DNA of 64,000 nt, from positions 1,178,357 to 1,242,356 of the forward strand of contig NZ_WTUW01000001.1 of assembly GCF_009882915.1 (NCBI RefSeq), written 5' to 3'. Positions 9,201 through 16,951 of this stretch are shown in pieces. The position numbers and the translations under genes were made by a program. This DNA is from Sneathiella litorea (lineage in GTDB: Bacteria > Pseudomonadota > Alphaproteobacteria > Sneathiellales > Sneathiellaceae). The first letter of the stretch is position 1, and every line of letters starts with the position of its first letter. The notes beneath the pieces are model-generated. The model was not told where the DNA came from and searched no databases. It saw only the letters and a program-made list of their open reading frames with translations.

Positions 9201-9529
9201 TGGAGAACCTCAATTCCCTGACCATCGATTTAAACCGGATCATGGACAGCAACCTTTCCGAGGAGCTGTGGCGCCGCTATCGAAAAGGAGAAAAGGGAAT
9301 CTTTACGCGGAAACTTCTCAAAACACGCGATGCGGACAAAATTCGTGCGCGTTATCGGGACAATGGTGATTTCCGCCGTTTTGCCAATCAGTATGTGTCA
9401 GAGTTTCGTGAAATCATGACCGAGGCAGGGTCCGTCGATCATTCGGAGTTGCTGTCTGACGCCTTTATTACGGCTGATGTGGGTAAAGTATACCTCCTGC
9501 TCCAGGAGGCCCTGGAAGGCCTGGAGTGA
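6299..9529 (+). CDS. Large membrane-anchored coiled-coil protein, TipN-like architecture
   Basis: 1076 residues from ATG 6299; AGGAGAGG at 6287-6294 decides this start over the open TTG at 6278. Two hydrophobic helices (about 31-55 and 70-95) are followed by some 850 residues of heptad-like, Ala/Glu/Lys/Gln-rich coiled coil with almost no proline, then a distinct C-terminal domain of about 100 residues beginning near LWRRYRKGEKGIFTR. This layout matches the polarity factor TipN of Caulobacter (two N-terminal TMs, long coiled coil, small C-terminal domain). Orthology is inference. Not obviously a chemoreceptor: no HAMP and no MCP hairpin tip seen. Confidence 0.8.
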   Translation: MLQKHQNVQIRSGESKPVAKTGVMSQKPTKNKGLSGATWLFGIGVLLTLVWLVAVGAFVYTRIGWPDILQVAPFDLGIMFLGAFAPLAFLWLLLGYFYRGLEARLKGNALDQLMANLGYPSADAEVRVARLTATLERQSKSVQESTEKAASRIEDASDRLEKQGNAASSVTDGLVKTSDRIKDELESRERQITVLIDKINEQGTRLNDAITLQTSSLHSAASETEDRSKAVQDALAAQIAALENAIRAADEKSKDITQILGDTSEKIFVSATQTLEKTTAVKDALGAQIKSLEAAADELRQKLEDGTTHLGERGQEIANISRNSSNELSKTADILLQSTTDLSIASDEGVTRLNALRNTLINSINEVDKALDQLESREGGLLQVAKDAETGANEAAEVLRQNTQGLAVKTSEMTEQMLLNSMKLKDETVALDDVLKSTGRSLQAIDQSLRDGKELLDAAGDKSLRNADLLGEKLANHAMNLNDASEATGARTTLIQEQLRNQIAVFEQASQQILEMSREISERLEKDVTLLNDASTDTKGRIAEVGTSLQQQAEELRQTSDAVTGKMREAGEELRREGSEIEVSADKASRTLVSASEALTKQQKELGVSADHSKGKLAAAIEETIRYHQDFMATAERATLQARQSGEAAYSQTAELAKTAERASAELRAMGDQASDHIEQLNMAASKAENRGSRLAEVTRSSLANISEASGSAKVHMEELADISVRAKDHAEAMEEILQQETLALSAIARQLTEQVETVEKTLSERSYMLDQSVDQASEASERFHRRSVELAKASELMIKGIQYADQALAKHKMEIDDTRRHIHEDLDRVTIKISEAGKQVKETGSGAADLFHGKAEDLIRFTNKANESARALGEQFESQHKKLAESVKLVENTLNHSAVILKEESEAFKSAAEKAAEDALLSGQKIEQQTTNLTTAAARAKKEADRLSEKKNKIRNEQFMKSTAFIMENLNSLTIDLNRIMDSNLSEELWRRYRKGEKGIFTRKLLKTRDADKIRARYRDNGDFRRFANQYVSEFREIMTEAGSVDHSELLSDAFITADVGKVYLLLQEALEGLE

Positions 9530-9547
9530 CAATAGAGGGGTAGTCAA

Positions 9548-9586
9548 ATGAATAGCATTATAGAGCATTTGGAAGATAGCGCCTAA
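9548..9586 (+). other. Possible 12-codon ORF with good ribosome site
   Basis: ATG 9548 has GAGGGG seven bases upstream and reads MNSIIEHLEDSA then TAA inside the 5' arm of the next hairpin. It begins 18 bases after the stop of the coiled-coil gene. It may be a real micro-ORF or chance. Confidence 0.25.
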
Positions 9587-9608
9587 ACACAGGGGTCCTG
9601 TGTTTAGG
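9582..9608 (+). terminator. Strong 12-bp hairpin after coiled-coil gene
   Basis: CCTAAACACAGG, loop GGT, CCTGTGTTTAGG: a perfect 12-bp stem. It is placed as a transcript end for the gene ending at 9529. There is no T-run after it, so it may act as a 3' stabiliser rather than an intrinsic terminator. Confidence 0.5.
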
Positions 9609-9621
9609 TATATCCTCGCCA

Positions 9622-9759
9622 TCAGATACGCCGCTTCTGGATGTTTCCCTTCAAGGAGCGATCTGTTCGCGGCTGATCTTCGCGAGCATCGATTTCCTGA
9701 TTATACAGGCGGCGTATCTCTGGTTTGTCTTTCGCAACGCCACAGGCCATAAATGGCAT
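9622..9759 (-). CDS. Possible small protein, 45 aa
   Basis: The only frame of interest in the 9609-9832 gap: ATG 9759 to TGA 9622, basic and Arg/Lys/Gln-rich, ending in GNIQKRRI. The ribosome site is weak and I do not recognise it. It would lie downstream of the biotinyl carrier on the same strand. It overlaps the interleaved inverted repeats 9625-9634/9709-9718 and 9678-9689/9758-9769. Confidence 0.25.
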   Translation of the reverse strand: MPFMACGVAKDKPEIRRLYNQEIDAREDQPRTDRSLKGNIQKRRI

Positions 9760-9832
9760 GCTCGCGAAGAAACTGTTCCTGATCCGGTGACCGGGTTCTG
9801 GTCGTTTTTTTCCGGGTAACTTTAGGGAGTCT

Positions 9833-10054
9833 TCAGGCTTCTATACGTGCAATGACCTGATCTTCTGCAACAGCATCGCCTTCTCCAACCAGAATTTCCT
9901 TGAGAGTTCCATCAGCGGGTGCCCCAACCGGAATTTCCATTTTCATGCTTTCTAGAATGACAACTTCATCATCCTCTTCCAGTTTTTGTCCGACTTCAGC
10001 TTCGACTTTCCAGACTTTACCCGCAACTTCGGCAATTACATCAATCAACGCCAT
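9833..10054 (-). CDS. Biotinyl/lipoyl carrier domain protein
   Basis: A 73-residue stand-alone biotinyl domain. The ESMKMEIP motif (biotinylated Lys38) and the paired strands before and after it are typical of small BCCP-like proteins of acyl-CoA carboxylases. No carboxylase subunit is in the window, so the partner is elsewhere. It lies 119 bases downstream of bipA on the same strand. ATG 10054. Confidence 0.9.
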   Translation of the reverse strand: MALIDVIAEVAGKVWKVEAEVGQKLEEDDEVVILESMKMEIPVGAPADGTLKEILVGEGDAVAEDQVIARIEA

Positions 10055-10173
10055 CTCAACCCTCGTTTGGTTTTTTGTTATTCTTTTGATCGATGTATGT
10101 TTTCACAAGACGCACTTATTCGCCACCCTTATTTTAGGATGTTGCAATTGCTTGCGACCTTCAGTGATGAAGA

Positions 10174-11994
10174 CTAGATGGCAACCTTCTCTCGGGAAGC
10201 CTTCTTGCGCTCATGCGGATCAAGATGGCGCTTGCGCAGGCGGATGTGATTCGGCGTAACCTCCACCAGCTCGTCATCGTCGATATAGGCGATCGCTTGT
10301 TCAAGGCTCAGTTTGCGTGGGGTTGTCAAACGCACTGCTTCATCAGTTCCCGAGGCGCGGATGTTGGTCAGCTGCTTCGCCTTCAACGCATTGACTTCCA
10401 GATCATTGGGGCGGTTATGTTCGCCCAGGATCATGCCTTCATAGACGTCAATGCCACTTCCGACGAAGAAGAAACCACGTGCTTCCAGGTTCCAAAGTGC
10501 GAAGGCCACGGACTTGCCTGTTGAGTTGGAAATCAGCACACCGTTGCGCCGACCGGGAATCTCTCCCTTATGGGGCACATAGGAATGGAAAAGCCGGTTC
10601 ATAATACCGGTTCCACGCGTATCGGTCAGAAACTCGCCGTGATAGCCAATAAGCCCGCGGGTGGGGCAATGGAATGTGATCCGTGTCTTGCCGCCACCAG
10701 AGGGGCGCATATCGGTCATCGCGCCTTTGCGAAGAGCAATTTTCTCGACGACAACGCCAGAGAACTCATCGTCCACATCAACCACAACTTCTTCGATTGG
10801 CTCAAGTGTCTCGCCGTTCTCACCTTCGCGGAACAGGACTCTTGGGCGGCTGATGGATAATTCGAATCCTTCACGGCGCATTGTCTCGATTAGCACGCCC
10901 AGCTGTAATTCTCCGCGGCCTGAGACAATATAAGCATCTGCATCCGCACTATCTTCAACGCGAATGGACACATTGCCCTCGATTTCTTTCAAGAGACGTG
11001 CGCGGATTACCCGGCTCTGTACCTTGTCGCCATCGCGCCCTGCGAGTGGTGAGGAATTGATTGCGAATGTCATGGAGATTGTTGGTGGGTCAATTGGCTG
11101 CGCATCAAGTGGCTCGGTCTCTTCAGGTGTTCCGAGTGTATCAGCAACAGTTGTTTTAAACAGTCCCGCAACGGAGACAATATCTCCGGCCCGCGCTTCT
11201 GATATTATTTCACGCTCTAGTCCCCGAAAGGCCATGATCTTGGTTGCACGGGCATCCTCGATCTTGCCGCCCTTGCGGCTCAACCCCTTGATCTGGTCAT
11301 TTGTCTTGAGAACGCCACTTTCCACACGACCTGTTAGCAGGCGGCCAAGATAGGGGTTGGCTTCAATCGTCGTGACAAGCATACGAAAGGGAGCTTTCTC
11401 GTCAACCTCAGGTGCCTTCACATGTTTAACGATCAGGTCAAAAAGCGGATGGAGGTTTTCCTTGGGTTCGGATAAATCCGTTACAGCCCAACCTTCCTTG
11501 GCGGAGGCATAAAGTACAGGGAAATCAAGCTGATCCTCATCTGCATCAAGTGCGACAAGAAGATCGAAGCATTCATCCAGCACTTCATCTGAACGGGCAT
11601 CAGGGCGATCCGCCTTGTTAATGACAATAATTGGTTTCAAGCCAAGTCCGAGAGCTTTCTGCGTTACAAACTTGGTTTGCGGCATTGGCCCTTCGGCCGC
11701 GTCCACCAAGACGACGACACCGTCGACCATGCTGAGAATGCGCTCCACCTCGCCGCCGAAATCGGCATGGCCTGGCGTATCGACAATATTAAGGCGATAT
11801 CCTTCCCATTCGACCGAGGTGCATTTGGCGAGAATTGTAATTCCGCGCTCACGCTCCAGATCGTTACTGTCCATGGCCCGTTCGGCCACATTCTGGTTGT
11901 CCCGGAACGTCCCGCTCTGTTTCAAGAGTCCATCCACAAGGGTTGTCTTCCCATGATCAACATGGGCGATAATAGCTACGTTCCGAATTTCCAT
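10174..11994 (-). CDS. typA: Ribosome-associated GTPase TypA/BipA
   Basis: 606 residues, full length. GTPase motifs: [10 protein letters not shown] (10-19), DTPGHADF (72-79), NKAD (126-129), followed by translation-factor domains II, III and V-like and the BipA-specific C-terminal domain ([15 protein letters not shown] region). BipA binds the ribosome where EF-G does and assists 50S assembly under stress and cold. ATG 11994. Divergent from the amidohydrolase gene across a 244-base gap. Confidence 0.97.
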   Translation of the reverse strand: MEIRNVAIIAHVDHGKTTLVDGLLKQSGTFRDNQNVAERAMDSNDLERERGITILAKCTSVEWEGYRLNIVDTPGHADFGGEVERILSMVDGVVVLVDAAEGPMPQTKFVTQKALGLGLKPIIVINKADRPDARSDEVLDECFDLLVALDADEDQLDFPVLYASAKEGWAVTDLSEPKENLHPLFDLIVKHVKAPEVDEKAPFRMLVTTIEANPYLGRLLTGRVESGVLKTNDQIKGLSRKGGKIEDARATKIMAFRGLEREIISEARAGDIVSVAGLFKTTVADTLGTPEETEPLDAQPIDPPTISMTFAINSSPLAGRDGDKVQSRVIRARLLKEIEGNVSIRVEDSADADAYIVSGRGELQLGVLIETMRREGFELSISRPRVLFREGENGETLEPIEEVVVDVDDEFSGVVVEKIALRKGAMTDMRPSGGGKTRITFHCPTRGLIGYHGEFLTDTRGTGIMNRLFHSYVPHKGEIPGRRNGVLISNSTGKSVAFALWNLEARGFFFVGSGIDVYEGMILGEHNRPNDLEVNALKAKQLTNIRASGTDEAVRLTTPRKLSLEQAIAYIDDDELVEVTPNHIRLRKRHLDPHERKKASREKVAI

Positions 11995-12172
11995 GATATA
12001 TTCTTCGTCTTTGTAAAAAGCGCGCGCAGTATAACGCTGATCGCGGGATTAGCAAGCAATCCTTTCGCACTTGCACACAGGTTTTCTCATATAGTCACGA
12101 AAATGAAAAGTAAAAGGTTATTCTGACAAATGAGTTATTTGTTCTGATTAAGTGAATGCAGCGGCTCGCATT

Positions 12173-12195
12173 GTTGCCAACCCACCGAAAGGGTG
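12173..12195 (+). repeat. Hairpin in the leader of the M20 gene
   Basis: GCC-A-ACCC, loop ACCGAAA, GGGTGGC: a 7-bp stem with one bulged A, in the 244-base gap between divergent bipA and the amidohydrolase, about 45 bases before the latter's ATG. Role unknown. Confidence 0.3.
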
Positions 12196-12238
12196 GCACC
12201 ATTACAGTTAAACCTAAAACAAAAAGAAAGGGAGCCGA

Positions 12239-13408
12239 ATGCCCGTCTACAACCGAATAGCCGAAACTCATGACGATATGCAGGCCTGGCGGCGGGACCT
12301 TCATCAGCATCCGGAACTTTGTTTCGAGGAACGGCGTACGTCCGCGATCGTTGCAGAAAAATTGCGCGACTGGGGCATTGAAGTGCATGAAGGCATCGGC
12401 GTAACCGGTGTCGTCGGCGTCTTGAAAGGGCAGGGGAACGGCAAAAAGACCATTGGTATCCGCGCCGATATGGACGCCTTGCCGATGCAGGAGCTGAACG
12501 ATTTTGACTATAAATCGACTATCGATGGGAAAATGCACGCCTGTGGTCATGACGGTCATACGGCGATTTTGTTGGGTGCCGCAAAATATCTGGCCGAAAC
12601 ACGCAACTTTGACGGAACAGTTCATTTCATTTTTCAGCCCGCCGAAGAAGGCGGCGGTGGCGGAGATGCTATGGTCAAGGACGGCTTGTTTGAGCGATTC
12701 CCCTGCGATGGCGTTTATGGTCTCCATAATCAGCCGGGCATGCCACGCGGCACCTTTAATGTTCGGGCAGGGCCGATAATGGCATCGGCCGATACTGCGG
12801 TGATAAAAATAATGGGGAAGGGTGGTCATGCTGCCTATCCGCATTTAACAAATGACCCTATTGCCGCAGGAGTTCAGCTTTATACGGCGCTGCAAACCAT
12901 TGTCGCGCGTAACGTTGGTCCTGTCGACAACGCGGTTGTCAGTGTTACGCAGTTTGAAGCGGGCAGCGGTATAAATATTATTCCTCAAGAGGCGAAACTG
13001 GCCGTATCGATTCGGGCAATGACGGCGCAGATCCGAGATTTAATCGAGGATCGTGTCCGGGAAATCTGCACCGGTGTCGCGGCTACGCATGGAGTGGAGA
13101 TCGCTCTTGATTATCAGCGCCGCTATCCCAGTGTTGTTAATCATGAGAAAGAGACCCAAATAGCCGCCCGTGCCGCGATCGAAGTGGTTGGGCATGAAAA
13201 TGTGAATATGGAAACACCCATCCGGATGGGCAGCGAGGATTTCGCTTTCATGTTGGAAGCCTGCCCGGGCTGTTATTTCTTCCTCGGCACAAATGATGAG
13301 ACACATTATCATGCAGTTCATCATCCGGAGTTTGATTTCAATGACGAGGTTTTGTCGATTGGTGCCAGCATCTGGGCCCGGCTTGTCGAGCAACAACTGC
13401 CTCGCTGA
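12239..13408 (+). CDS. M20 family amidohydrolase (hippurate/N-acyl amino acid hydrolase type)
   Basis: 389 residues. Peptidase M20D metal motifs: HACGHDGH with Cys102 and His104, PAEEGGGG with Glu137/138, and later MGSEDFAFM. It hydrolyses N-acyl or aryl amides of amino acids; substrate unresolved. AAAGGGAG before ATG 12239. Followed 44 bases on by a crotonase on the same strand, and convergent with dgcA beyond, so a role in hydrolysing N-acetyl-glutamate is possible (inference). Confidence 0.9.
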   Translation: MPVYNRIAETHDDMQAWRRDLHQHPELCFEERRTSAIVAEKLRDWGIEVHEGIGVTGVVGVLKGQGNGKKTIGIRADMDALPMQELNDFDYKSTIDGKMHACGHDGHTAILLGAAKYLAETRNFDGTVHFIFQPAEEGGGGGDAMVKDGLFERFPCDGVYGLHNQPGMPRGTFNVRAGPIMASADTAVIKIMGKGGHAAYPHLTNDPIAAGVQLYTALQTIVARNVGPVDNAVVSVTQFEAGSGINIIPQEAKLAVSIRAMTAQIRDLIEDRVREICTGVAATHGVEIALDYQRRYPSVVNHEKETQIAARAAIEVVGHENVNMETPIRMGSEDFAFMLEACPGCYFFLGTNDETHYHAVHHPEFDFNDEVLSIGASIWARLVEQQLPR

Positions 13409-13452
13409 TAGCGAATTTTCTCTAAGATAAATATAAAAAAGGAAAATAAAAA

Positions 13453-14244
13453 ATGTCTGATGTACTTCTTGAAACAATTGAGGACGGGGTTGCCACTGTT
13501 ACCATGAACCGGCCCGAGGCGCGTAATGCCTTTACTCGGGAAATGATGGAGGGTCTCAGTGAAAAATTGTCCCGCCTTGCCAAAGATAACTCAGTCCGCG
13601 CTGTTGTCCTTACCGGTGCCGGTGGGGCTTTCTGTGCAGGCGGTGACGTGAAGGGTTTTGCCGCCAATGCTGGCGCGAAAGTTAATATGGACGAGCGAAT
13701 ACAGGATTTACGGGAACGTATGGAAGTAAGCCGCTTGTTGCATGAAATGCCAAAGCCGACACTTGCTGTTATTCCTGGCCCAGCTGCAGGTGCGGGATTT
13801 TCTCTTGCCATGGCATGTGACATGCGTATTGCGGCGGATGATGCCAAGATAACGACAGCCTTTTCGAAGGTCGGCCTTTCAGGCGATTTCGGTGGTTCCT
13901 ACTTCCTGACCAAACTTCTTGGTGAGGCGAAAGCGAAGGAGCTTTACTTCACCGCGGATGTGGTGCTTGGCAAAGACGCCGAAGCCCTCGGCATGGTCAA
14001 TAAATCTGTTCCGGCGGATGAGCTTCCTGCCGCAGCAGCGGCTATGGCCAGTAAACTTGCCAGCCTACCAACTGTTGCCATTGGTTATATGAAAAAGAAC
14101 ATAAACACTGCCTCCGAGGGGAGTTTATCTGAAGTACTGGACTGGGAAGCCAACCAGATGATGCGTGCCTTCGAAACAGAGGATCATAAAGGGGCCGCTC
14201 TTGCTTTTGTCGAAAAGCGTGCGCCTGAATTCAAGGGGCGCTGA
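13453..14244 (+). CDS. Enoyl-CoA hydratase/isomerase family protein, PaaG-like
   Basis: 263-residue crotonase fold. Oxyanion-hole motif GGAFCAGGDVKGF and the GLSGDFGGSYFL segment with Asp in place of the usual second catalytic Glu, as in PaaG-type isomerases. It probably acts on a CoA ester, either isomerising or hydrating; the substrate is unknown. Same strand as, and close behind, the M20 gene. Confidence 0.87.
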   Translation: MSDVLLETIEDGVATVTMNRPEARNAFTREMMEGLSEKLSRLAKDNSVRAVVLTGAGGAFCAGGDVKGFAANAGAKVNMDERIQDLRERMEVSRLLHEMPKPTLAVIPGPAAGAGFSLAMACDMRIAADDAKITTAFSKVGLSGDFGGSYFLTKLLGEAKAKELYFTADVVLGKDAEALGMVNKSVPADELPAAAAAMASKLASLPTVAIGYMKKNINTASEGSLSEVLDWEANQMMRAFETEDHKGAALAFVEKRAPEFKGR

Positions 14245-14252
14245 CAGGTGAC

Positions 14253-14276
14253 GGGGATAGCCTGACCGCTATCCCC
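14253..14276. terminator. Bidirectional hairpin between convergent genes
   Basis: GGGGATAGC, loop CTGACC, GCTATCCCC: a perfect 9-bp stem between the crotonase stop (14244) and the dgcA stop (14269-14271), which lies in the stem itself. It suits termination in both directions, but T-runs are short. Confidence 0.6.
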
Positions 14277-15255
14277 ATAATTCACGTGAGGGAGGGTGCA
14301 TTACGCTACCGTCGAAATGGATGCCATTCTCCCGGTCTTTTTCAAGAAGAAGCGGGCCATCAAGATCAACGAACCGGGCGTAAGATGAGAGATATAGGGC
14401 CGGAGCCATGCCAAGACTGGTTCCCAGCATACAGCCGACCATGACGCCAAGACCGAATTCTCTCGCTGCGTTGGCGAGCAACAAAGCCTCCGTCAAGCCC
14501 CCGGTTTTGTCGAGTTTGATGTTGATGTAATCGTAAAGCTCTACGACCTCATCGAGGGTAGCGGTGTCATGGGCGCTTTCGTCGGCACAGATAGGAACAG
14601 GCCGATCCATCTCACCGAGAATAGAGTCCTCGCCTGCGGGCAGTGGCTGTTCGATCAATTCAACACCGAGGTCCGCCATTTTAGGGCAAAATTCCCGCAT
14701 CATATCTGCGGTCCAAGCCTCGTTCGCATCGACAATCAGGCGAGTTCGCGGCGCCGCATTGCGTACTGCTGCCACTCGCTCGAGGTCACCTTCGCCTGCC
14801 AACTTGAGCTTGAATAGCGGGCGATTACTTTGCGCTTTAGCTGCAGCTCCCATATTTTCCGGTGTATCCAGAGAGAGCGTATAGGCGGTAATTGTTGGCC
14901 CCGGGGCTGGAATGCCCGCAATCTCTGCGACGGTTTTACCCATCAGTTTGGCTTCCAGATCCCATAGTGCGCAATCAATGGCATTGCGGGCGGCACCGGA
15001 TGGCATGACCGTTAGCAGGCCATCACGGGTCAATCCGTCAGCAATGAAATCACGAACGGTAGTTATCTGACCGAGAACAGAGCGGACACTCTCGTCATAG
15101 CGTGCGTAGGGCACGCACTCGCCGCGCCCTATTACGCCATTCTCTGTAATTTCAACGACAACTACTTCGGCGGATGTTTTTGCCCCACGACTGATCCTGA
15201 AGCTCCCGGTAATTGGCCAGCTTTCCGATCTTGCCTCCAGTGTTCGCTTGTTCAT
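14269..15255 (-). CDS. dgcA: N-acetyl-D-glutamate racemase DgcA (enolase superfamily)
   Basis: 328 residues of the dipeptide-epimerase branch. Catalytic lysine motif LFKLKLAG, metal ligands in IVDANEAW, ELIEQPL and ICADES, and the second acid/base Lys in YINIKLDKTGG. Together with DgcN it turns D-glutamate into N-acetyl-L-glutamate; DgcA does the racemisation. Its start overlaps the dgcN stop by 4 bases (ATGA), so the pair is translationally coupled. Confidence 0.88.
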   Translation of the reverse strand: MNKRTLEARSESWPITGSFRISRGAKTSAEVVVVEITENGVIGRGECVPYARYDESVRSVLGQITTVRDFIADGLTRDGLLTVMPSGAARNAIDCALWDLEAKLMGKTVAEIAGIPAPGPTITAYTLSLDTPENMGAAAKAQSNRPLFKLKLAGEGDLERVAAVRNAAPRTRLIVDANEAWTADMMREFCPKMADLGVELIEQPLPAGEDSILGEMDRPVPICADESAHDTATLDEVVELYDYINIKLDKTGGLTEALLLANAAREFGLGVMVGCMLGTSLGMAPALYLSSYARFVDLDGPLLLEKDRENGIHFDGSVMHPPSRELWG

Positions 15256-16253
15256 GCCAGATTATCAACAATCGGCGCTGTCCCATCCTTAAAAGGATCG
15301 ACTGCCGGAAGCCCAAGTTCTTTCTCAACTTTCGCGAGATAGGCCTGCCGCTCGTCCTCTTTAAGAGCAGAGGTGTTAATCGCGACGCCGACAAATTTGG
15401 CATTTTTATTGGTCAGCCTGGCGCTTGTGAGATTAAGCTCCATGCAGGTTTTAAGGTCCGGTAGAGGCTGGTGGGGCAGGCCACGCATGTGAGTGCGTGT
15501 TGGTTCATGGCACAGAACAAGCGCATCGGCTTGGGCGCCGTGCAGAAGGCCGAGGCTTACACCCGCAAATGAGGGGTGGAAAAGCGATCCTTGCCCTTCG
15601 ATAATATCCCAGTGGTCGGGGTCATTTTCCGGTGAAAGTTCCTCAACCGCCCCCGAGATGAAATCAGCGACTACGGCGTCGATAGAAATCCCGGTTCCAG
15701 CAATGAAGATTCCCGTTTGGCCCGTTGCCCTGAAATCCGCTTTCATGCCACGATCGCGCATTTCTTTCTCAACCGCGAGCGCTGTATACATCTTGCCGAC
15801 GGAACAGTCCGTTCCTACCGCAAGTAATCTTTTGCCCTGACGTGGCGTTCCCTTACCAGTCGGAAGATTGCGTGATGGATGGCGTACATCGAAGAGAGCG
15901 CGACCGTTCCGTTCCGCAGCTGCCTTGATTTCCGGCACGTCACCAAGGCGCATATGTAGCCCGCTTGCCACATCCATGCCCGCATCCAATGCGTCCACAA
16001 TGACAGAAATCCAGTGATCCGGCAGGAAACCACCAGAATTGACAATGCCAACAACCATTGTCTTGGCGCCGTTTTTTATCCCCTCTGCGATGGTCATATC
16101 CTCAATGCCGAGATCCGCGACGCATCCTGCCAGTTTTAATTGGCCAATACACCATTCAGGACGCCAGTCGACAATACCTTTCGCTGTCTTGGCGGCCAGT
16201 TGATCTTCGACGTCACCAAGGAACATGAGGTAGGGGTTTTGCATTTCCGTCAT
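15252..16253 (-). CDS. dgcN: D-glutamate N-acetyltransferase DgcN (DUF1611 family)
   Basis: 333 residues. It has the DUF1611 layout: an N-terminal domain with CVADLGI and GIVNSGG, then a P-loop-like AVGTDCSVGKMYTALA and the GQGSLFHPSFAG motif. In the described D-glutamate route it acetylates D-Glu for DgcA. ATG 16253 with GAGAGG in front is preferred to the open TTG at 16265. Confidence 0.87.
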   Translation of the reverse strand: MTEMQNPYLMFLGDVEDQLAAKTAKGIVDWRPEWCIGQLKLAGCVADLGIEDMTIAEGIKNGAKTMVVGIVNSGGFLPDHWISVIVDALDAGMDVASGLHMRLGDVPEIKAAAERNGRALFDVRHPSRNLPTGKGTPRQGKRLLAVGTDCSVGKMYTALAVEKEMRDRGMKADFRATGQTGIFIAGTGISIDAVVADFISGAVEELSPENDPDHWDIIEGQGSLFHPSFAGVSLGLLHGAQADALVLCHEPTRTHMRGLPHQPLPDLKTCMELNLTSARLTNKNAKFVGVAINTSALKEDERQAYLAKVEKELGLPAVDPFKDGTAPIVDNLA

Positions 16254-16282
16254 ATCGCCTCTCAATAAATTAATAGCCCAAC

Positions 16283-16879
16283 TTAAACAGAAGATTTTTG
16301 CTCTAGGGCGGTCTGTTCTTTCTGGAGTTTACCTATTTCGCGCTGCATTTCCATCAAGCAATCTTCGGAGGCCCATTCCCGATGTTCTCCTCGCGTAAAG
16401 GCAAGTGCGTTGCGATAATACATGAAGGCGTTTAGTCGGCAACGGGCATAATTATTTTGTGTTCGAACAACCTTACCCGGTGTGCCCATAACGATTGAAT
16501 TATCCGGAATTATCGTCCCTTCCTTGAGGAAGCAATGCCCTGCGACAATACAGTTATCCCCGATAACACAGCCATCCATGATCGTTGTGTTAATACCGAT
16601 CAGGCAATTATCACCGATGGTACATCCGTGCAATGTGCAGTGATGCGTAATAGAGCAGTGAGAGCCGACTATTGTCCCGGTTGACTCACCTATATGAATC
16701 ATGACGAAGTCCTGAATATTGGAATATTCGCCAATCATCACTTCTTTGGATTCCGCGCGAATGACTGTATAGGGCCAAAGCGACGCACCCTTTTCGATGC
16801 TGACCTTACCGTATATCAGGGCGCTTGGGTGAAGATAGGCGGCCTTATTGATGGTGACGTCTGGACCAAACTCCGACAT
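16283..16879 (-). CDS. Gamma-carbonic-anhydrase-like hexapeptide protein (PaaY/CaiE type)
   Basis: 198 residues. Left-handed beta-helix with hexapeptide repeats (I/V-x-x-x-x-x turns) from about residue 14 to 140, then a long helix. The His-rich SHCSITHHCTLHG segment supplies the zinc ligands of this family. PaaY-type members act as thioesterases or carbonic anhydrases; which applies here is open. It lies 29 bases upstream of dgcN on the same strand, so it may be in the same operon. Confidence 0.85.
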   Translation of the reverse strand: MSEFGPDVTINKAAYLHPSALIYGKVSIEKGASLWPYTVIRAESKEVMIGEYSNIQDFVMIHIGESTGTIVGSHCSITHHCTLHGCTIGDNCLIGINTTIMDGCVIGDNCIVAGHCFLKEGTIIPDNSIVMGTPGKVVRTQNNYARCRLNAFMYYRNALAFTRGEHREWASEDCLMEMQREIGKLQKEQTALEQKSSV

Positions 16880-16951
16880 TCGAAACTCCCTTGGTTTTTT
16901 GATATTCTCAGGGATATATGTCGCGGCGTCAAACGGAGTTTGGAAGAGAAT

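Noticed and set aside
12095-12844. 249-residue open frame on - strand
   Set aside because: Opposite the amidohydrolase gene, crosses its start region and has no family features.
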